Assembly (NCBI RefSeq): GCF_900188175.1
Contig: NZ_FZOQ01000008.1
Coordinates: 1 to 64,000, forward strand
DNA length: 64,000 nt
Direction: 5' to 3'
DNA from: Pontibacter ummariensis
GTDB lineage: Bacteria; Bacteroidota; Bacteroidia; Cytophagales; Hymenobacteraceae
The notes under the pieces are model-generated. The model had not been told where the DNA came from. It searched no databases and was given only the letters and a program-made list of their open reading frames with translations. This document shows, piece by piece, positions 50,003 to 58,827 of the stretch. A program made the translations under genes and the position numbers. The first letter of the stretch is position 1, and every line of letters starts with the position of its first letter.

Positions 50003-51289
50003 ATGTCAGACTTTGCTGAAATTAATTTAGAAGGTAAACCCTTCCAAATGCCAATCATAGTGGGTACGGAAGATGAAAAAGCTTTAGACATTACATCGCT
50101 GCGCGCACAGACTGGCTATATTACCCTTGACCCCGGCTATAAAAATACAGGAGCAACTCAAAGTGCCATCACATTCCTGGATGGTGAAAAAGGTATTCTT
50201 CGTTACAGAGGGTATCCGATCGAACAGCTGGCAGAGAAGTCAAACTTCATTGAAGTGGCTTACCTGCTGATCTACGGCTCGCTGCCTACCAGCGAGCAAC
50301 TGAATGATTTCAGCGACAGAATCAGACGCCATACACTGGTAAACGAAGACATGCGCAAGATTTTGGATGGCTTCCCGTCTACGGCGCACCCAATGGGCAT
50401 CCTGTCTGCTTTAGTTAGCTCCCTCACGGCTTTCTATCCAGAGTCTTTGAAGTCAAACCAGACAGAGGACGAAATGAACCTGTCTATTGTGCGTTTGATG
50501 GCAAAGATGCCTACCATTGCAGCCTGGTCTTATAAAAACTCAATCGGGCACCCGGTAAACTACCCTAAGAACAAGTTAGATTATGCCTCTAACTTCCTGA
50601 ACATGATGTTCTCTTATCCTACAGAGGATTATGAGATCGATCCGGTGGTAGTGGATGCCCTGAACAAATTGCTTATCCTGCACGCAGATCACGAGCAAAA
50701 CTGCTCTACTTCTACCGTACGATTGGTAGGCTCCGCCCATGCCAGCCTTTACTCTTCTGTCTCTGCCGGTATCAGCGCCCTATGGGGTCCATTACACGGT
50801 GGTGCGAACCAGGCCGTAATCGAAATGCTGGAAGCGATCAAGGCAGACGGGGGCGACTCGAAGAAATTCATCGAGAAGGCGAAAGACAAAAACGATCCGT
50901 TCCGTCTGATGGGCTTTGGTCACCGTGTGTACAAGAACTTCGACCCTCGCGCCCGCATCATCAAGAAGTCTGCCGACGACGTGCTGAATGCGCTGGGTAT
51001 TAAAGACCCTGTGCTGAACATTGCGAAGGAACTGGAAGAGGCTGCCCTGAACGATTCATACTTCGTAGAGCGCAAGTTGTACCCTAACGTGGACTTCTAC
51101 TCTGGTATCATCTACCGTGCATTGGGTATTCCTACCAACATGTTCACCGTAATGTTTGCCCTGGGCCGTCTGCCAGGCTGGATCGCACAGTGGAAAGAAA
51201 TGCGTGAGAACAAGGAGCCAATCGGCCGTCCACGCCAGATCTATGTGGGTGAAACAGAGCGTGACTACGTTCCTTTGGAGCAACGTTAA
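50003..51289 (+). CDS. gltA: Citrate synthase
   Basis: 428 residues. Condenses acetyl-CoA and oxaloacetate to citrate, the entry to the TCA cycle. Type II, hexameric class, shown by the N-terminal beta region (TGYITLDPGYKNTGATQSAI) before the common core. Catalytic signatures are LIYGSLPTSEQL, DHEQNCSTSTVRLVGSAHAS, WGPLHGGANQAVIEMLEAI (active-site His), and MGFGHRVYKNFDPRA (second active His), with the final Asp in NVDFYSGIIYRALG. Ends with FALGRLPGWIAQWKEM and RPRQIYVG. Single gene with a clear terminator. Confidence 0.97.
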   Translation: MSDFAEINLEGKPFQMPIIVGTEDEKALDITSLRAQTGYITLDPGYKNTGATQSAITFLDGEKGILRYRGYPIEQLAEKSNFIEVAYLLIYGSLPTSEQLNDFSDRIRRHTLVNEDMRKILDGFPSTAHPMGILSALVSSLTAFYPESLKSNQTEDEMNLSIVRLMAKMPTIAAWSYKNSIGHPVNYPKNKLDYASNFLNMMFSYPTEDYEIDPVVVDALNKLLILHADHEQNCSTSTVRLVGSAHASLYSSVSAGISALWGPLHGGANQAVIEMLEAIKADGGDSKKFIEKAKDKNDPFRLMGFGHRVYKNFDPRARIIKKSADDVLNALGIKDPVLNIAKELEEAALNDSYFVERKLYPNVDFYSGIIYRALGIPTNMFTVMFALGRLPGWIAQWKEMRENKEPIGRPRQIYVGETERDYVPLEQR

Positions 51290-51306
51290 TCGTTTACCTG
51301 TTAATA

Positions 51307-51339
51307 AAAGGCTGGTCTTTGGATCAGCCTTTTCTTTTA
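51307..51339 (+). terminator. Terminator of citrate synthase
   Basis: 10-bp stem with one G-T pair (51307-51316 with 51323-51332), 6-nt loop, then TTTCTTTT. Confidence 0.8.
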
Positions 51340-51417
51340 ACCCTTCCTGCTAAGAATCCCCTAGCACTTCGACTACTTTTCCGATAACCTTTATTTCTGC
51401 TTACCCCTTCTAATGCC

Positions 51418-51864
51418 ATGACAAAAATCAGGCTAACACGACGCTTTACTTTTGAGGCAGCGCATGCCCTCCTACGTTACGACGGCCCCTGCCGCCACAT
51501 CCACGGGCACTCTTATAAACTGGAAGTAACCGTTATCGGCACTCCCCTGGTAGATGAAGAACACCCTAAGAACGGCATGGTGATGGACTTTGGTGACCTG
51601 AAGCAAATCGTACAAGAGCACATCATAGCGCGCGTGGACCACGCCCTGCTCCTACGCGCCGACAGTAGCAAGGACCTGAAGGAAGCCCTGCGCAAAACAG
51701 ATCAGAAATTACTGCTGACACCTTATCAGCCCACCTGCGAAAACATGCTGATTGACTTTAAAACAAGACTGCTGGATATCCTACCTGCCCACGTGACCCT
51801 GCATAGCCTGAAACTCTGGGAAACGGAGAACGCCTTTGCCGAATGGTACGCCTCGGATAATTAA
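51418..51864 (+). CDS. queD: 6-carboxytetrahydropterin synthase (QueD/PTPS family)
   Basis: 148 residues. Zinc ligands His16 (FEAAHALL), His29 and His31 in CRHIHGHSY, with catalytic Cys25 directly before them, and VVMDF-type MVMDFGDLKQIV. Near the end, TCENMLIDF and LWETENAFAEWY hold the substrate Glu. In 7-deazaguanine (queuosine) synthesis QueD turns 7,8-dihydroneopterin triphosphate into 6-carboxy-tetrahydropterin. QueE, the next step, lies 2.1 kb away on the other strand, which supports queuosine rather than biopterin function. Neither QueC nor QueF is in this window. Confidence 0.93.
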   Translation: MTKIRLTRRFTFEAAHALLRYDGPCRHIHGHSYKLEVTVIGTPLVDEEHPKNGMVMDFGDLKQIVQEHIIARVDHALLLRADSSKDLKEALRKTDQKLLLTPYQPTCENMLIDFKTRLLDILPAHVTLHSLKLWETENAFAEWYASDN

Positions 51865-51886
51865 GTCACCGACTGATAAATGAGAA

Positions 51887-51915
51887 ATAGGGACGAGCGG
51901 GAGAGCTCTCCCTAT
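51887..51915. terminator. Hairpin between convergent queD and the PorE-like gene
   Basis: A 14-bp perfect palindrome at 51899-51912 inside a larger alternative stem ATAGGGA/TCCCTAT (51887-51893 with 51909-51915). May end transcription from both sides. Confidence 0.45.
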
Positions 51916-51989
51916 ACTTTAAAAGCAGCCACATTTTTAAATAGGGCACTTTTAAAAGGCGAGTGCGAAAAGCAGGAATGGCTGTAAAT

Positions 51990-53918
51990 TTACAAAACCC
52001 GCATTTCGATACGACGGTTCTGTTGGCGGTTTTCGTCCGAGGTGTTTGGCTTTACGGGCTTGCTTTCCCCATAGCCTTTGTACCGGAAGCGGTCTTTCGC
52101 AACTCCGTTGCTGGCCAAATATTCGACTACGGCCCTGGCGCGCTTTTCAGAAAGCACCTGGTTGGCTTTGTCAGAGCCAACGTCGTCTGTATGACCCGCT
52201 ATTTCTATCTTTACCTTCGGGTTTTGCTCCAGAAACTTCACAAGTTTGTTTAGCTCCGTCTTCGACTCTTTTTCCAGTTCGTACTTGCCCGTATCGAAGA
52301 ACAGGTTATTGAGCGTGACGGCGGCACCGGGCACAATCGGCTCCAGGTACACATCCAGTGCAACCGGGGACAGCGACTTGGGCGAGGTATAATCAAAGCT
52401 AACGCTGTTCATCAGGTATTGAGGGGCACTTACATATAAGGCATATTGCTTTCCCTCAGTTAATACCACCGTATACTCCCCTGTTACCTTATCAGAATTC
52501 ACTTGCTGCACCAGTGAATCGGTAGCAACATTATATAGCTGCACCTGGGCCGCCAGTGGCTTTTTGGTGGCCGCATCAAAAACACGCCCTTGCGCATAGG
52601 TGCTGTTCACGCTGCTGCGCCAGGCCTGCGGTACATCAAAACGGTACAGCTGAATCGTAACAGCGCCGGCATCCGTGGTGCCCTGCCTGGAGTAATAGCC
52701 AACTTCGTTATCGGGTGTAATGAACAGAGAACCTTCATCTGCATGGGTATTTAACGGATAGCCGAGGTTCTGCGGTTCGGACCACTGGTTGTTGTCCCCT
52801 CTGGTGGCTTTGAATACATCCAGTCCTCCGAGTCCCACATGGCCGTCACTCACGAAGTAGAGCGTAGAACCACTCACGTGAATAGAGGGCGCCATGTCTT
52901 TGCCCGGTGAGTTTACCTTGTCGCCCAGGTTAAGTGGTTGCTGCCAGCTGCCGTCTTCGTTCAGGTACGTTACCCAAATGTCCTCCTTCCCAACGCCACC
53001 ACTCCGGGTAGAGGTAAAGTAGAGGGTACGGCCATCGGCTGAAAGGCTGGGCTGCGAATCCCAGGCCTTCGCATTTACCGGGCTTCCCATGTTCTTGGGT
53101 TTACTCCACTCGTTGCCCGTCCGGAAGGAAATATACAGGTCACAGTCCCCTACTCCGTCTGATCGGTTGCAGGAGGTAAACACCAGGGTTTTGCCATCTC
53201 CGGAGATGGTAGCGGCCCCTTCATTGGCCGGTGAATTGATGGTCTCTGAAATAGGAGCAGGTGCCTGCCACTCGCCGTCTTTCCAGGCACTTACAAAGAT
53301 ATTCTCGTCGTGCTCGGGCCTGTTACTAGCGCGGGCCGTGTAAATGAAAAAGCGCTGGTCCGCCGTGGTATAGGGGAAGTACTGTAAGCCGAAGCGGTTA
53401 ATGGTTTGCGGCAGCTGCTCCGGATTAAAAGGCACCGGCTTTTGCATAGCCGCCAGCGCAAAGTCTGCAGACCTGATTTGGTCTTTGGCCCACTGTACCA
53501 GCTTTGGATTCCGGGGTTTGGCTTTTAAAAAAGCTTCAAAGTTCTGTTTTGCCTCCTGGTAAGCGCCTCGCTCAAAGTACAGGTCGGCCAGATCAAAGTA
53601 GTAATTGGCGTAAGAGGGGTTATAAGGTGTCTGCCCTAAGCCACGCTGCAGGTACTCAAAAACCGCCTGCTTGTTGCCCATCATCTTGTGCAGGTTGGCC
53701 GCCCGAATGTAAGCCTCTACAAACCCTGGATCTTTCTCTATGGCCTGGTTCAGGAACCCCAGGGCACGATTAAAGTCCCGGGCACGGGTGTACTCGTCTG
53801 CTTTTTCGTATAAACGCACTGCTTTAGACGAGGTAGTACTCAGCTTCTGGTTTTGAGCTAAACTGACAGAGGCAGCACTTAGGGTCAGGAGAATAGCGGC
53901 TAGCAGTGGTTTATACAT
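51990..53918 (-). CDS. TPR / WD40-like propeller / CRD / OmpA protein, PorE-like
   Basis: 642 residues. Signal peptide at 1-21 (LLAAILLTLSAASVSLAQ). TPR repeats at about 30-150 (YEKADEYTRARDFNRALGFL, ANYYFDLADLYFERGAYQEA). Propeller of PD40 type at about 175-420, with NEGAATISGDGKTLVFTSCN, SQPSLSADGRTLYFTSTRSG and APSIHVSGSTLYFVSDGHVG. A carboxypeptidase-regulatory-like domain sits at about 440-520. OmpA C-terminal domain at about 535-642 with LNNLFFDTGKYELEKES and EIAGHTDDVGSDKANQVLSE. This order equals PorE of the type IX secretion system in Porphyromonas, where the OmpA domain binds peptidoglycan. Family resemblance does not prove that this protein belongs to T9SS; many paralogues exist. 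Ten bases downstream of queE. Confidence 0.85.
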   Translation of the reverse strand: MYKPLLAAILLTLSAASVSLAQNQKLSTTSSKAVRLYEKADEYTRARDFNRALGFLNQAIEKDPGFVEAYIRAANLHKMMGNKQAVFEYLQRGLGQTPYNPSYANYYFDLADLYFERGAYQEAKQNFEAFLKAKPRNPKLVQWAKDQIRSADFALAAMQKPVPFNPEQLPQTINRFGLQYFPYTTADQRFFIYTARASNRPEHDENIFVSAWKDGEWQAPAPISETINSPANEGAATISGDGKTLVFTSCNRSDGVGDCDLYISFRTGNEWSKPKNMGSPVNAKAWDSQPSLSADGRTLYFTSTRSGGVGKEDIWVTYLNEDGSWQQPLNLGDKVNSPGKDMAPSIHVSGSTLYFVSDGHVGLGGLDVFKATRGDNNQWSEPQNLGYPLNTHADEGSLFITPDNEVGYYSRQGTTDAGAVTIQLYRFDVPQAWRSSVNSTYAQGRVFDAATKKPLAAQVQLYNVATDSLVQQVNSDKVTGEYTVVLTEGKQYALYVSAPQYLMNSVSFDYTSPKSLSPVALDVYLEPIVPGAAVTLNNLFFDTGKYELEKESKTELNKLVKFLEQNPKVKIEIAGHTDDVGSDKANQVLSEKRARAVVEYLASNGVAKDRFRYKGYGESKPVKPNTSDENRQQNRRIEMRVL

Positions 53919-53928
53919 AAAGTATCAG

Positions 53929-54606
53929 TTATGGAATATCCATGTACTTGTGCGTCTGCAACGACACACGCCATTTCGGATTTTGTTTAACGTATTCTAC
54001 AATAAGCGGCATAAGGTCGGCAGCCTTGCTCCACTCCGGTTGCAGGTACAGCTTACAATGCTCTCCCACCTGCGCGGCATGCGCTTCGGCCCACTTAAAG
54101 TCGCTCTTGTTAAAGATAACCACTTTTAGCTCATCTGCAAAGGGATATACCGAGGCATCCGGCGCCTTAAACTTCTTAGGCGACAAGCAAACCCAATCCC
54201 AGTTGCCGCTGACAGGGTAAGCACCAGAGGTCTCCACCAGGGTTTTAATTCCCTCCTGCTGCAGCTGAGAAGTTAAAGGTGCCAGGTTATACAGCAAAGG
54301 CTCGCCGCCCGTAATCACCACCGTTTTTCCCGGATAGCTGTTTGCGGCACTTACAATATCCTCTGTTAAGGTCAGTGGGTGCTGTTCGGCATCCCACGAC
54401 TCCTTTACATCGCACCAGTGGCAGCCCACGTCGCAGCCACCCAGGCGAATGAAGTAAGCGGCTGTTCCCGTATTGGCCCCCTCGCCCTGTATGGTATAAA
54501 AGGCCTCCATCAGCGGTAGTGCGCTGCCATCTTTCGGTACGCTGTGGATAGAGGCTGTTTTGTATGTTTTAATAGATTCCAATCCTAACTTATGATATGG
54601 CCACAC
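53929..54606 (-). CDS. queE: 7-carboxy-7-deazaguanine synthase (radical SAM)
   Basis: 225 residues. The radical-SAM cluster motif CxxxCxxC is at Cys58, Cys62 and Cys65 (GGCDVGCHWCDVKESW), preceded by the family's MEAFYTIQGEGANTGTAAYF. TVVITGGEPLLYNL is the SAM-binding GGE motif, and CLSPKKFKAPDASVYPFADE the substrate loop. Converts 6-carboxytetrahydropterin (product of QueD) into 7-carboxy-7-deazaguanine with an iron-sulfur cluster. The PorE-like gene begins 10 bases after its stop, an odd pairing by function but likely one transcript. Confidence 0.94.
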   Translation of the reverse strand: MWPYHKLGLESIKTYKTASIHSVPKDGSALPLMEAFYTIQGEGANTGTAAYFIRLGGCDVGCHWCDVKESWDAEQHPLTLTEDIVSAANSYPGKTVVITGGEPLLYNLAPLTSQLQQEGIKTLVETSGAYPVSGNWDWVCLSPKKFKAPDASVYPFADELKVVIFNKSDFKWAEAHAAQVGEHCKLYLQPEWSKAADLMPLIVEYVKQNPKWRVSLQTHKYMDIP

Positions 54607-54824
54607 CTTTTAGGGGGCTATTATATATTATTTGATACTCCCCCGGCGGGCTAATGCCTTTACAAGGGGTAGAACTTACAAAGTTAATAAAAATGCAACA
54701 CGCAAGGCGTACCCAGGCGTTCCGCACCACCGCAGGCCAGTCATGACTTCAGAAGCATTTTAACAATTTTTAAATAAAATTAGCATTTGTCTTTCAAGCT
54801 TCTTACTTTGGTCTATCAATAGCA

Positions 54825-54989
54825 ATGAAACTGGCAAGCAACATATCATTTAGCGTCCTATCTTTTTCGAAAGAAGGAATCGTTGTGTCCTTTGCTATCA
54901 CGTCTATTATCATTACAGCTACCATTACCCCTTTGGGGTTTAGCTGCATATATCGTCCCCTTTCCAGTATCGCCATAGCCGCGGTCTAA
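54825..54989 (+). CDS. thrL: Threonine/isoleucine-rich leader peptide of the thr operon
   Basis: A 54-codon frame from ATG at 54825 to TAA at 54987-54989, too short for ordinary gene finding. Its middle reads ITSIIITATIT: four Thr codons and six Ile codons in 11 and nearby positions (54897-54930), and 10 Ile codons overall. Threonine and isoleucine are exactly the end products that control the threonine operon by attenuation in enterobacteria (thrL). The stop codon's last base begins the stem of an intrinsic terminator, and aspartokinase begins 54 bases after the stop. No strong Shine-Dalgarno, as usual in this phylum. Not homologous by sequence to E. coli thrL; assignment rests on composition, position and terminator. 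Confidence 0.72.
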   Translation: MKLASNISFSVLSFSKEGIVVSFAITSIIITATITPLGFSCIYRPLSSIAIAAV

Positions 54990-55021
54990 GCCTCCTGTCA
55001 GGCTCCTTTTTCTTTTCTTTT
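54989..55021 (+). terminator. Attenuator-type terminator before aspartokinase
   Basis: Stem AGCCT/AGGCT (54989-54993 with 55000-55004), loop CCTGTC, then CC and a long T-rich run (TTTTTCTTTTCTTTT). A terminator upstream of the first structural gene and touching the leader stop codon is the classic attenuation layout. A competing antiterminator pairing was not found with confidence; an ACCCC/GGGGT stem at 54927-54939 in the leader is one candidate element. Confidence 0.75.
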
Positions 55022-55042
55022 CAATTTAAGCAACCCTAGCTC

Positions 55043-56449
55043 ATGTTGGTTTTAAAATTTGGAGGCACCTCTGTGTCTAACGCGCAGGCTATCCGCCAGG
55101 TAGCAGCTGTCTTAAAGGGAAACACATATTCCCGAAACAGGATCGTCGTGGTATCGGCCATGTCCGGCGTAACAGACATGCTCGTGTCCTGTTACCAGAA
55201 AGCGGCACAGCACGACGCTTCCTATCATCAGGTGATCCAGCAGTTGGAACACCGGCACATGGAGGCGATCGAGCAGTTGGTGCCTTTCAGCCATCAGATA
55301 GACATCAAAGGCAAGGTAAAGCTCCTGCTTCGCGAACTGGAGGACATTTGTCAGGGTGTGTTCCTGCTGGATGAACTCAGTGACGGCATCAAGGCCCGCT
55401 TCATGTCGTATGGCGAGCTTTTGTCCTCTGCGCTTATCTCGGTGGCTTTCCAGCACCTGGAACTGCCGAACACGCTGATCGACAGCCGGGACTTCATCAT
55501 CACGGACAGCAATTACCTGAACGCCAAGGTAGAGCAGCAGAAAACTTATGCCCGCATCCAGGCGCATATGCCGGATGCGCCCTTAGTGATAGCACCAGGC
55601 TTTATATCCCGTACAGAGGCTGGCAAAACAACAGTGCTGGGCCGCGGAGGCTCTGACTATACCGCCTCAATTTTTGCAGCAGCACTCAAGGCAGAAAGGC
55701 TGGAAATCTGGTCGGATGTGGACGGGATGTACACGGCTGACCCGCGCAAAGTAAAAGCAGCACGTCCTATAAAGGAGTTGAGCTACAAGGAGGCGATGGA
55801 GTTGGCATATTTCGGGGCCAAGGTCCTCTACCCTCCTACTATCTCTCCGCTCGTAGCAGCAAACATCCCCCTGATGCTGAAGAACACCTTTAACCCATCG
55901 CATGCGGGTACTTTGATTACAGCTGCCCCTGCCCCGGGCCCTACCATCAAAGGGGTTTCATGCATCGACAACATTACGCTGATCACGCTGAGTGGCAGTG
56001 GCATGGTGGGGGTACCGGGCATCGCCATGCGCATGTTCAAAGCGGTGGCCAAGCAAAACATCAACATTTACTTTATTACGCAGTCGTCTTCTGAGCAAAG
56101 CATCACCATTGCCATGGCAGATCCCGAAGGTCAGAAAGCGCTGCACGCCCTGACAGAGGAGTTTGCCCAGGATATTGCCATCAACGACCTGGATCCGGTG
56201 AGCCTGGAGTCGCAGATGAGCATTGTGGCCATTGTGGGGAATGGCATGATCCAGCACCCCGGCATTGCCGGCACCATCTTCTCCATTCTGGGAAACCACA
56301 GCGTCAACATCCGGGCCATTGCCCAGGGCGCCACAGAGCGAAACATCTCGTTAGTTGTGCGGGGCGAGGATGCCGTACAAGCGGCTAACCTGTTGCACGA
56401 CAGCTTTTTTTTAGAAAAATCAGAGAAACCAGCCGAAGCGTTGGCTTAA
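55043..56449 (+). CDS. Aspartokinase, monofunctional
   Basis: 468 residues. Kinase domain about 1-290 with KFGGTSV (4-10), SYGELLSSALISVAF, GRGGSDYTASIFAAAL, EIWSDVDGMYTADPRKV and ELSYKEAMELAYFGAKVLYP. Two ACT regulatory domains follow at about 310-460 (LSGSGMVGVPGIAMRMFKAV, IVAIVGNGMIQHPGIAGTIF). The enzyme phosphorylates aspartate, the first step to Lys, Met, Thr and Ile. It stands where thrA usually does, first after the attenuator, while a bifunctional AK-homoserine dehydrogenase lies at the end of the operon. Its ACT domains should respond to an amino acid; which one is not readable. thrB follows after 9 bases. Confidence 0.93.
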   Translation: MLVLKFGGTSVSNAQAIRQVAAVLKGNTYSRNRIVVVSAMSGVTDMLVSCYQKAAQHDASYHQVIQQLEHRHMEAIEQLVPFSHQIDIKGKVKLLLRELEDICQGVFLLDELSDGIKARFMSYGELLSSALISVAFQHLELPNTLIDSRDFIITDSNYLNAKVEQQKTYARIQAHMPDAPLVIAPGFISRTEAGKTTVLGRGGSDYTASIFAAALKAERLEIWSDVDGMYTADPRKVKAARPIKELSYKEAMELAYFGAKVLYPPTISPLVAANIPLMLKNTFNPSHAGTLITAAPAPGPTIKGVSCIDNITLITLSGSGMVGVPGIAMRMFKAVAKQNINIYFITQSSSEQSITIAMADPEGQKALHALTEEFAQDIAINDLDPVSLESQMSIVAIVGNGMIQHPGIAGTIFSILGNHSVNIRAIAQGATERNISLVVRGEDAVQAANLLHDSFFLEKSEKPAEALA

Positions 56450-56458
56450 CAAACAAAG

Positions 56459-57418
56459 ATGAAAGATTCCGACTTTATAAAAGTATTTGCCCCGGCTACG
56501 GTTGCCAATGTCTGCTGTGGCTTCGATGTGTTAGGCTTTGCCCTGGACCAGCCGGGAGATGAAGTGTGGGTACGCCAGAAAGAAAGCCCTGGTGTTACGA
56601 TTTCTGCCATAGAAGGTATCTGCGGCCTGTCTACCGATCCTGCTGAAAACGTGGTTGGTATAGTCGCGCAAAAGATGTTGAGGGAGCTCGATGTGCCTTT
56701 TGGGGTTGAATTACAGCTCCATAAAGGCATGCCCGTAGGGAGCGGCCTGGGTAGCAGCGCTGCCAGTTCTGCTGCCGCAGCTTTTGCCGTAAACGAACTA
56801 ATGGGCCGCCCCTTTACGACACAGGAACTGGTCCCCTTTGCCATGGAAGGAGAACGCCTGGCCTCCGGCTCAGCACACGCCGACAATGTGGCGCCTTCTT
56901 TACTGGGTGGCTTTGTGTTAGTGCGAAGCTATGATCCACTGGACGTTATCCCCCTGGGCGTACCATTGGAGTTGTACTGCACCGTGGTGCACCCACAAGT
57001 AGAGCTAAAGACTTCCCTGGCCCGCAGCATTCTGAAAAAGGATATTCCTTTACAGAAGGGCATCCGGCAGTGGGGGAACCTGGCAGGCCTGATGGCTGGG
57101 CTTTTGAAGGCGGATTACAGTTTGGTTAGCCGAAGCCTGCATGATGAGATCTTTGAGCCAGAGCGGGCCTTTCTGATCCCCTTGTTCAGGCAAGCGAAGG
57201 AAGCCGCTCTGGAAGCAGGTGCTCTGGGTGCCGGCATCTCCGGCTCCGGCCCATCCATATTTGCGCTTTCTGCCACGGCAACACAGGCCCGGCAGGTAGA
57301 GCAGGCCATACAGCAGGTATACGCCAACAGTGGCATTGATCTGAACACCTACGTAACACAGGTGCCCGAGCAAGGGGCACGTCTTGTTTCACAACCCACC
57401 TTACACGCACAAAAATGA
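56459..57418 (+). CDS. thrB: Homoserine kinase
   Basis: 319 residues. GHMP kinase: FAPATVANVCCGFDVLGFAL near the N-terminus, and the ATP-binding PVGSGLGSSAASSAAAAFAV at about 92-111, with GERLASGSAHADNVAPSLLG next. C-terminal GALGAGISGSGPSIFALSAT is GHMP motif 3. It phosphorylates L-homoserine to O-phospho-L-homoserine for threonine synthase. It is nine bases behind aspartokinase and overlaps thrC by four bases (ATGA), indicating one message and coupled translation. Confidence 0.95.
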   Translation: MKDSDFIKVFAPATVANVCCGFDVLGFALDQPGDEVWVRQKESPGVTISAIEGICGLSTDPAENVVGIVAQKMLRELDVPFGVELQLHKGMPVGSGLGSSAASSAAAAFAVNELMGRPFTTQELVPFAMEGERLASGSAHADNVAPSLLGGFVLVRSYDPLDVIPLGVPLELYCTVVHPQVELKTSLARSILKKDIPLQKGIRQWGNLAGLMAGLLKADYSLVSRSLHDEIFEPERAFLIPLFRQAKEAALEAGALGAGISGSGPSIFALSATATQARQVEQAIQQVYANSGIDLNTYVTQVPEQGARLVSQPTLHAQK

Positions 57419-58743
57419 ACTTCTATAGCACCAACCATCAAGCTCCTGAGTTGAGTTTTAAGGAGGCCGTGATCAAAGGGCTTCCGCAGGACAAGGGCCT
57501 TTTCTTTCCGAAGGAAATCCCATCCCTTCCCGCCTCTTTCTTTGAGGCCCTGCCCGGAATGGACCTACCGGAAATTGCCTTTCAGGTTCTCCAGCCTTTT
57601 ACAACACCAGACATTTCGGAAGCAGACCTTCGGGCCATCTGTGCGGAAGTTTTCACCTTCCCAATCCCACTGAAGCAGGTTAAAGGTAACATTTACTCGT
57701 TGGAACTATTCCATGGCCCTACCTGTGCTTTTAAAGATGTGGGGGCACGTTTTATGTCGCGCTGCCTGCAGGCCTTTACAACGCCAGGCAAACCGGTAAC
57801 CGTACTGGTGGCCACTTCCGGGGATACAGGCAGTGCTGTTGCCAATGGTTTTCTGGGCGTAGAGAATGTGGAGGTGGTGATCCTGTACCCGAAAGAAGGC
57901 GTGAGCGACATACAGGAAAGGCAGTTTACCACGCTGGGGCAGAACATCCGGGCAGTGGCAGTGGAGGGTACCTTCGATGATTGCCAGCACCTGGTAAAGC
58001 AGGCTTTTTCAGATGAAGCATTGGCAAAAGACATGCAGCTTTCTTCGGCCAACTCCATCAACGTGGCCCGTTGGCTGCCGCAAATGGTGTACTACTTCCA
58101 TGCGTGGGGACAATGGCGTAAGGCACAGCCACAGGAAGTATCGGACGCAGTCACTTTTGCTGTGCCAAGCGGTAACTTCGGGAACCTGGCCGCAGGGGTG
58201 CAGGCCCAAAGGATGGGCCTGCCTGTCCGCTATTTTATTGCCGCCACCAACCGAAACAAAGTGGTTCCTGATTACCTGGAGACAGGAAACTATACCCCAG
58301 CCCCCTCTGTGCCTACCATTGCCAATGCCATGGATGTAGGCAGCCCCAACAACTTTCCGCGCATGCTGGAGTTGTTCGGGCAGGACGATAAGGCTTTAAA
58401 GGAGACGGTAAAAGGGTACTGGACCGACGATGCCCCAATCAAGACAGCCATACGGGGCGTGAATGAAAAAGAGGACTACCTGCTGGACCCACATGGGGCA
58501 ATTGGATACCTCGCCCTGGAGCAGTACCTGCCAGCACTTCAAACGACCGGCATTTTCCTGGAGACAGCACATCCCGCCAAGTTCAGGGAAAGCATAGAGG
58601 CTATCGTGGGCAGCGAGCTGGCTTTGCCGGCGCAGCTACAGGCCTTTCTGAACAAACCCAAAAAGGCGGGCAGCATCCCCAATGACTATGGCAGCTTCAC
58701 GGCGGTCCTGCAGGAAATGGCAAACACCTCCCCTGCCTCCTGA
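57415..58743 (+). CDS. thrC: Threonine synthase
   Basis: 442 residues. PLP enzyme of fold type II; the Schiff-base Lys107 is in FHGPTCAFKDVGARFM, and the phosphate-binding loop ATSGDTGSAVANGF follows. AVPSGNFGNLAAGVQAQRMG and FLETAHPAKF are further family marks. Converts O-phosphohomoserine to threonine and phosphate. Starts within the stop of thrB (57415-57418), and 84 bases of spacer separate it from the bifunctional gene. The N-terminal lid domain NFYSTNHQAPELSFKEAVIK is of the long class. Confidence 0.95.
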   Translation: MNFYSTNHQAPELSFKEAVIKGLPQDKGLFFPKEIPSLPASFFEALPGMDLPEIAFQVLQPFTTPDISEADLRAICAEVFTFPIPLKQVKGNIYSLELFHGPTCAFKDVGARFMSRCLQAFTTPGKPVTVLVATSGDTGSAVANGFLGVENVEVVILYPKEGVSDIQERQFTTLGQNIRAVAVEGTFDDCQHLVKQAFSDEALAKDMQLSSANSINVARWLPQMVYYFHAWGQWRKAQPQEVSDAVTFAVPSGNFGNLAAGVQAQRMGLPVRYFIAATNRNKVVPDYLETGNYTPAPSVPTIANAMDVGSPNNFPRMLELFGQDDKALKETVKGYWTDDAPIKTAIRGVNEKEDYLLDPHGAIGYLALEQYLPALQTTGIFLETAHPAKFRESIEAIVGSELALPAQLQAFLNKPKKAGSIPNDYGSFTAVLQEMANTSPAS

Positions 58744-58827
58744 CCTTTATTGTGTAAAAACGAAATTAAAATTGACAAGCGCGTGCCCTGGCAGAGGTCA
58801 GGCGCCTAACCATACGACACCATAACC

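Larger units (their letters stand above)
54607..55042. other. thr operon leader region
   Basis: About 435 bases between queE (minus) and aspartokinase (plus): promoters for both, then the leader peptide frame (54825-54989) and attenuator (54989-55021). Confidence 0.6.
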
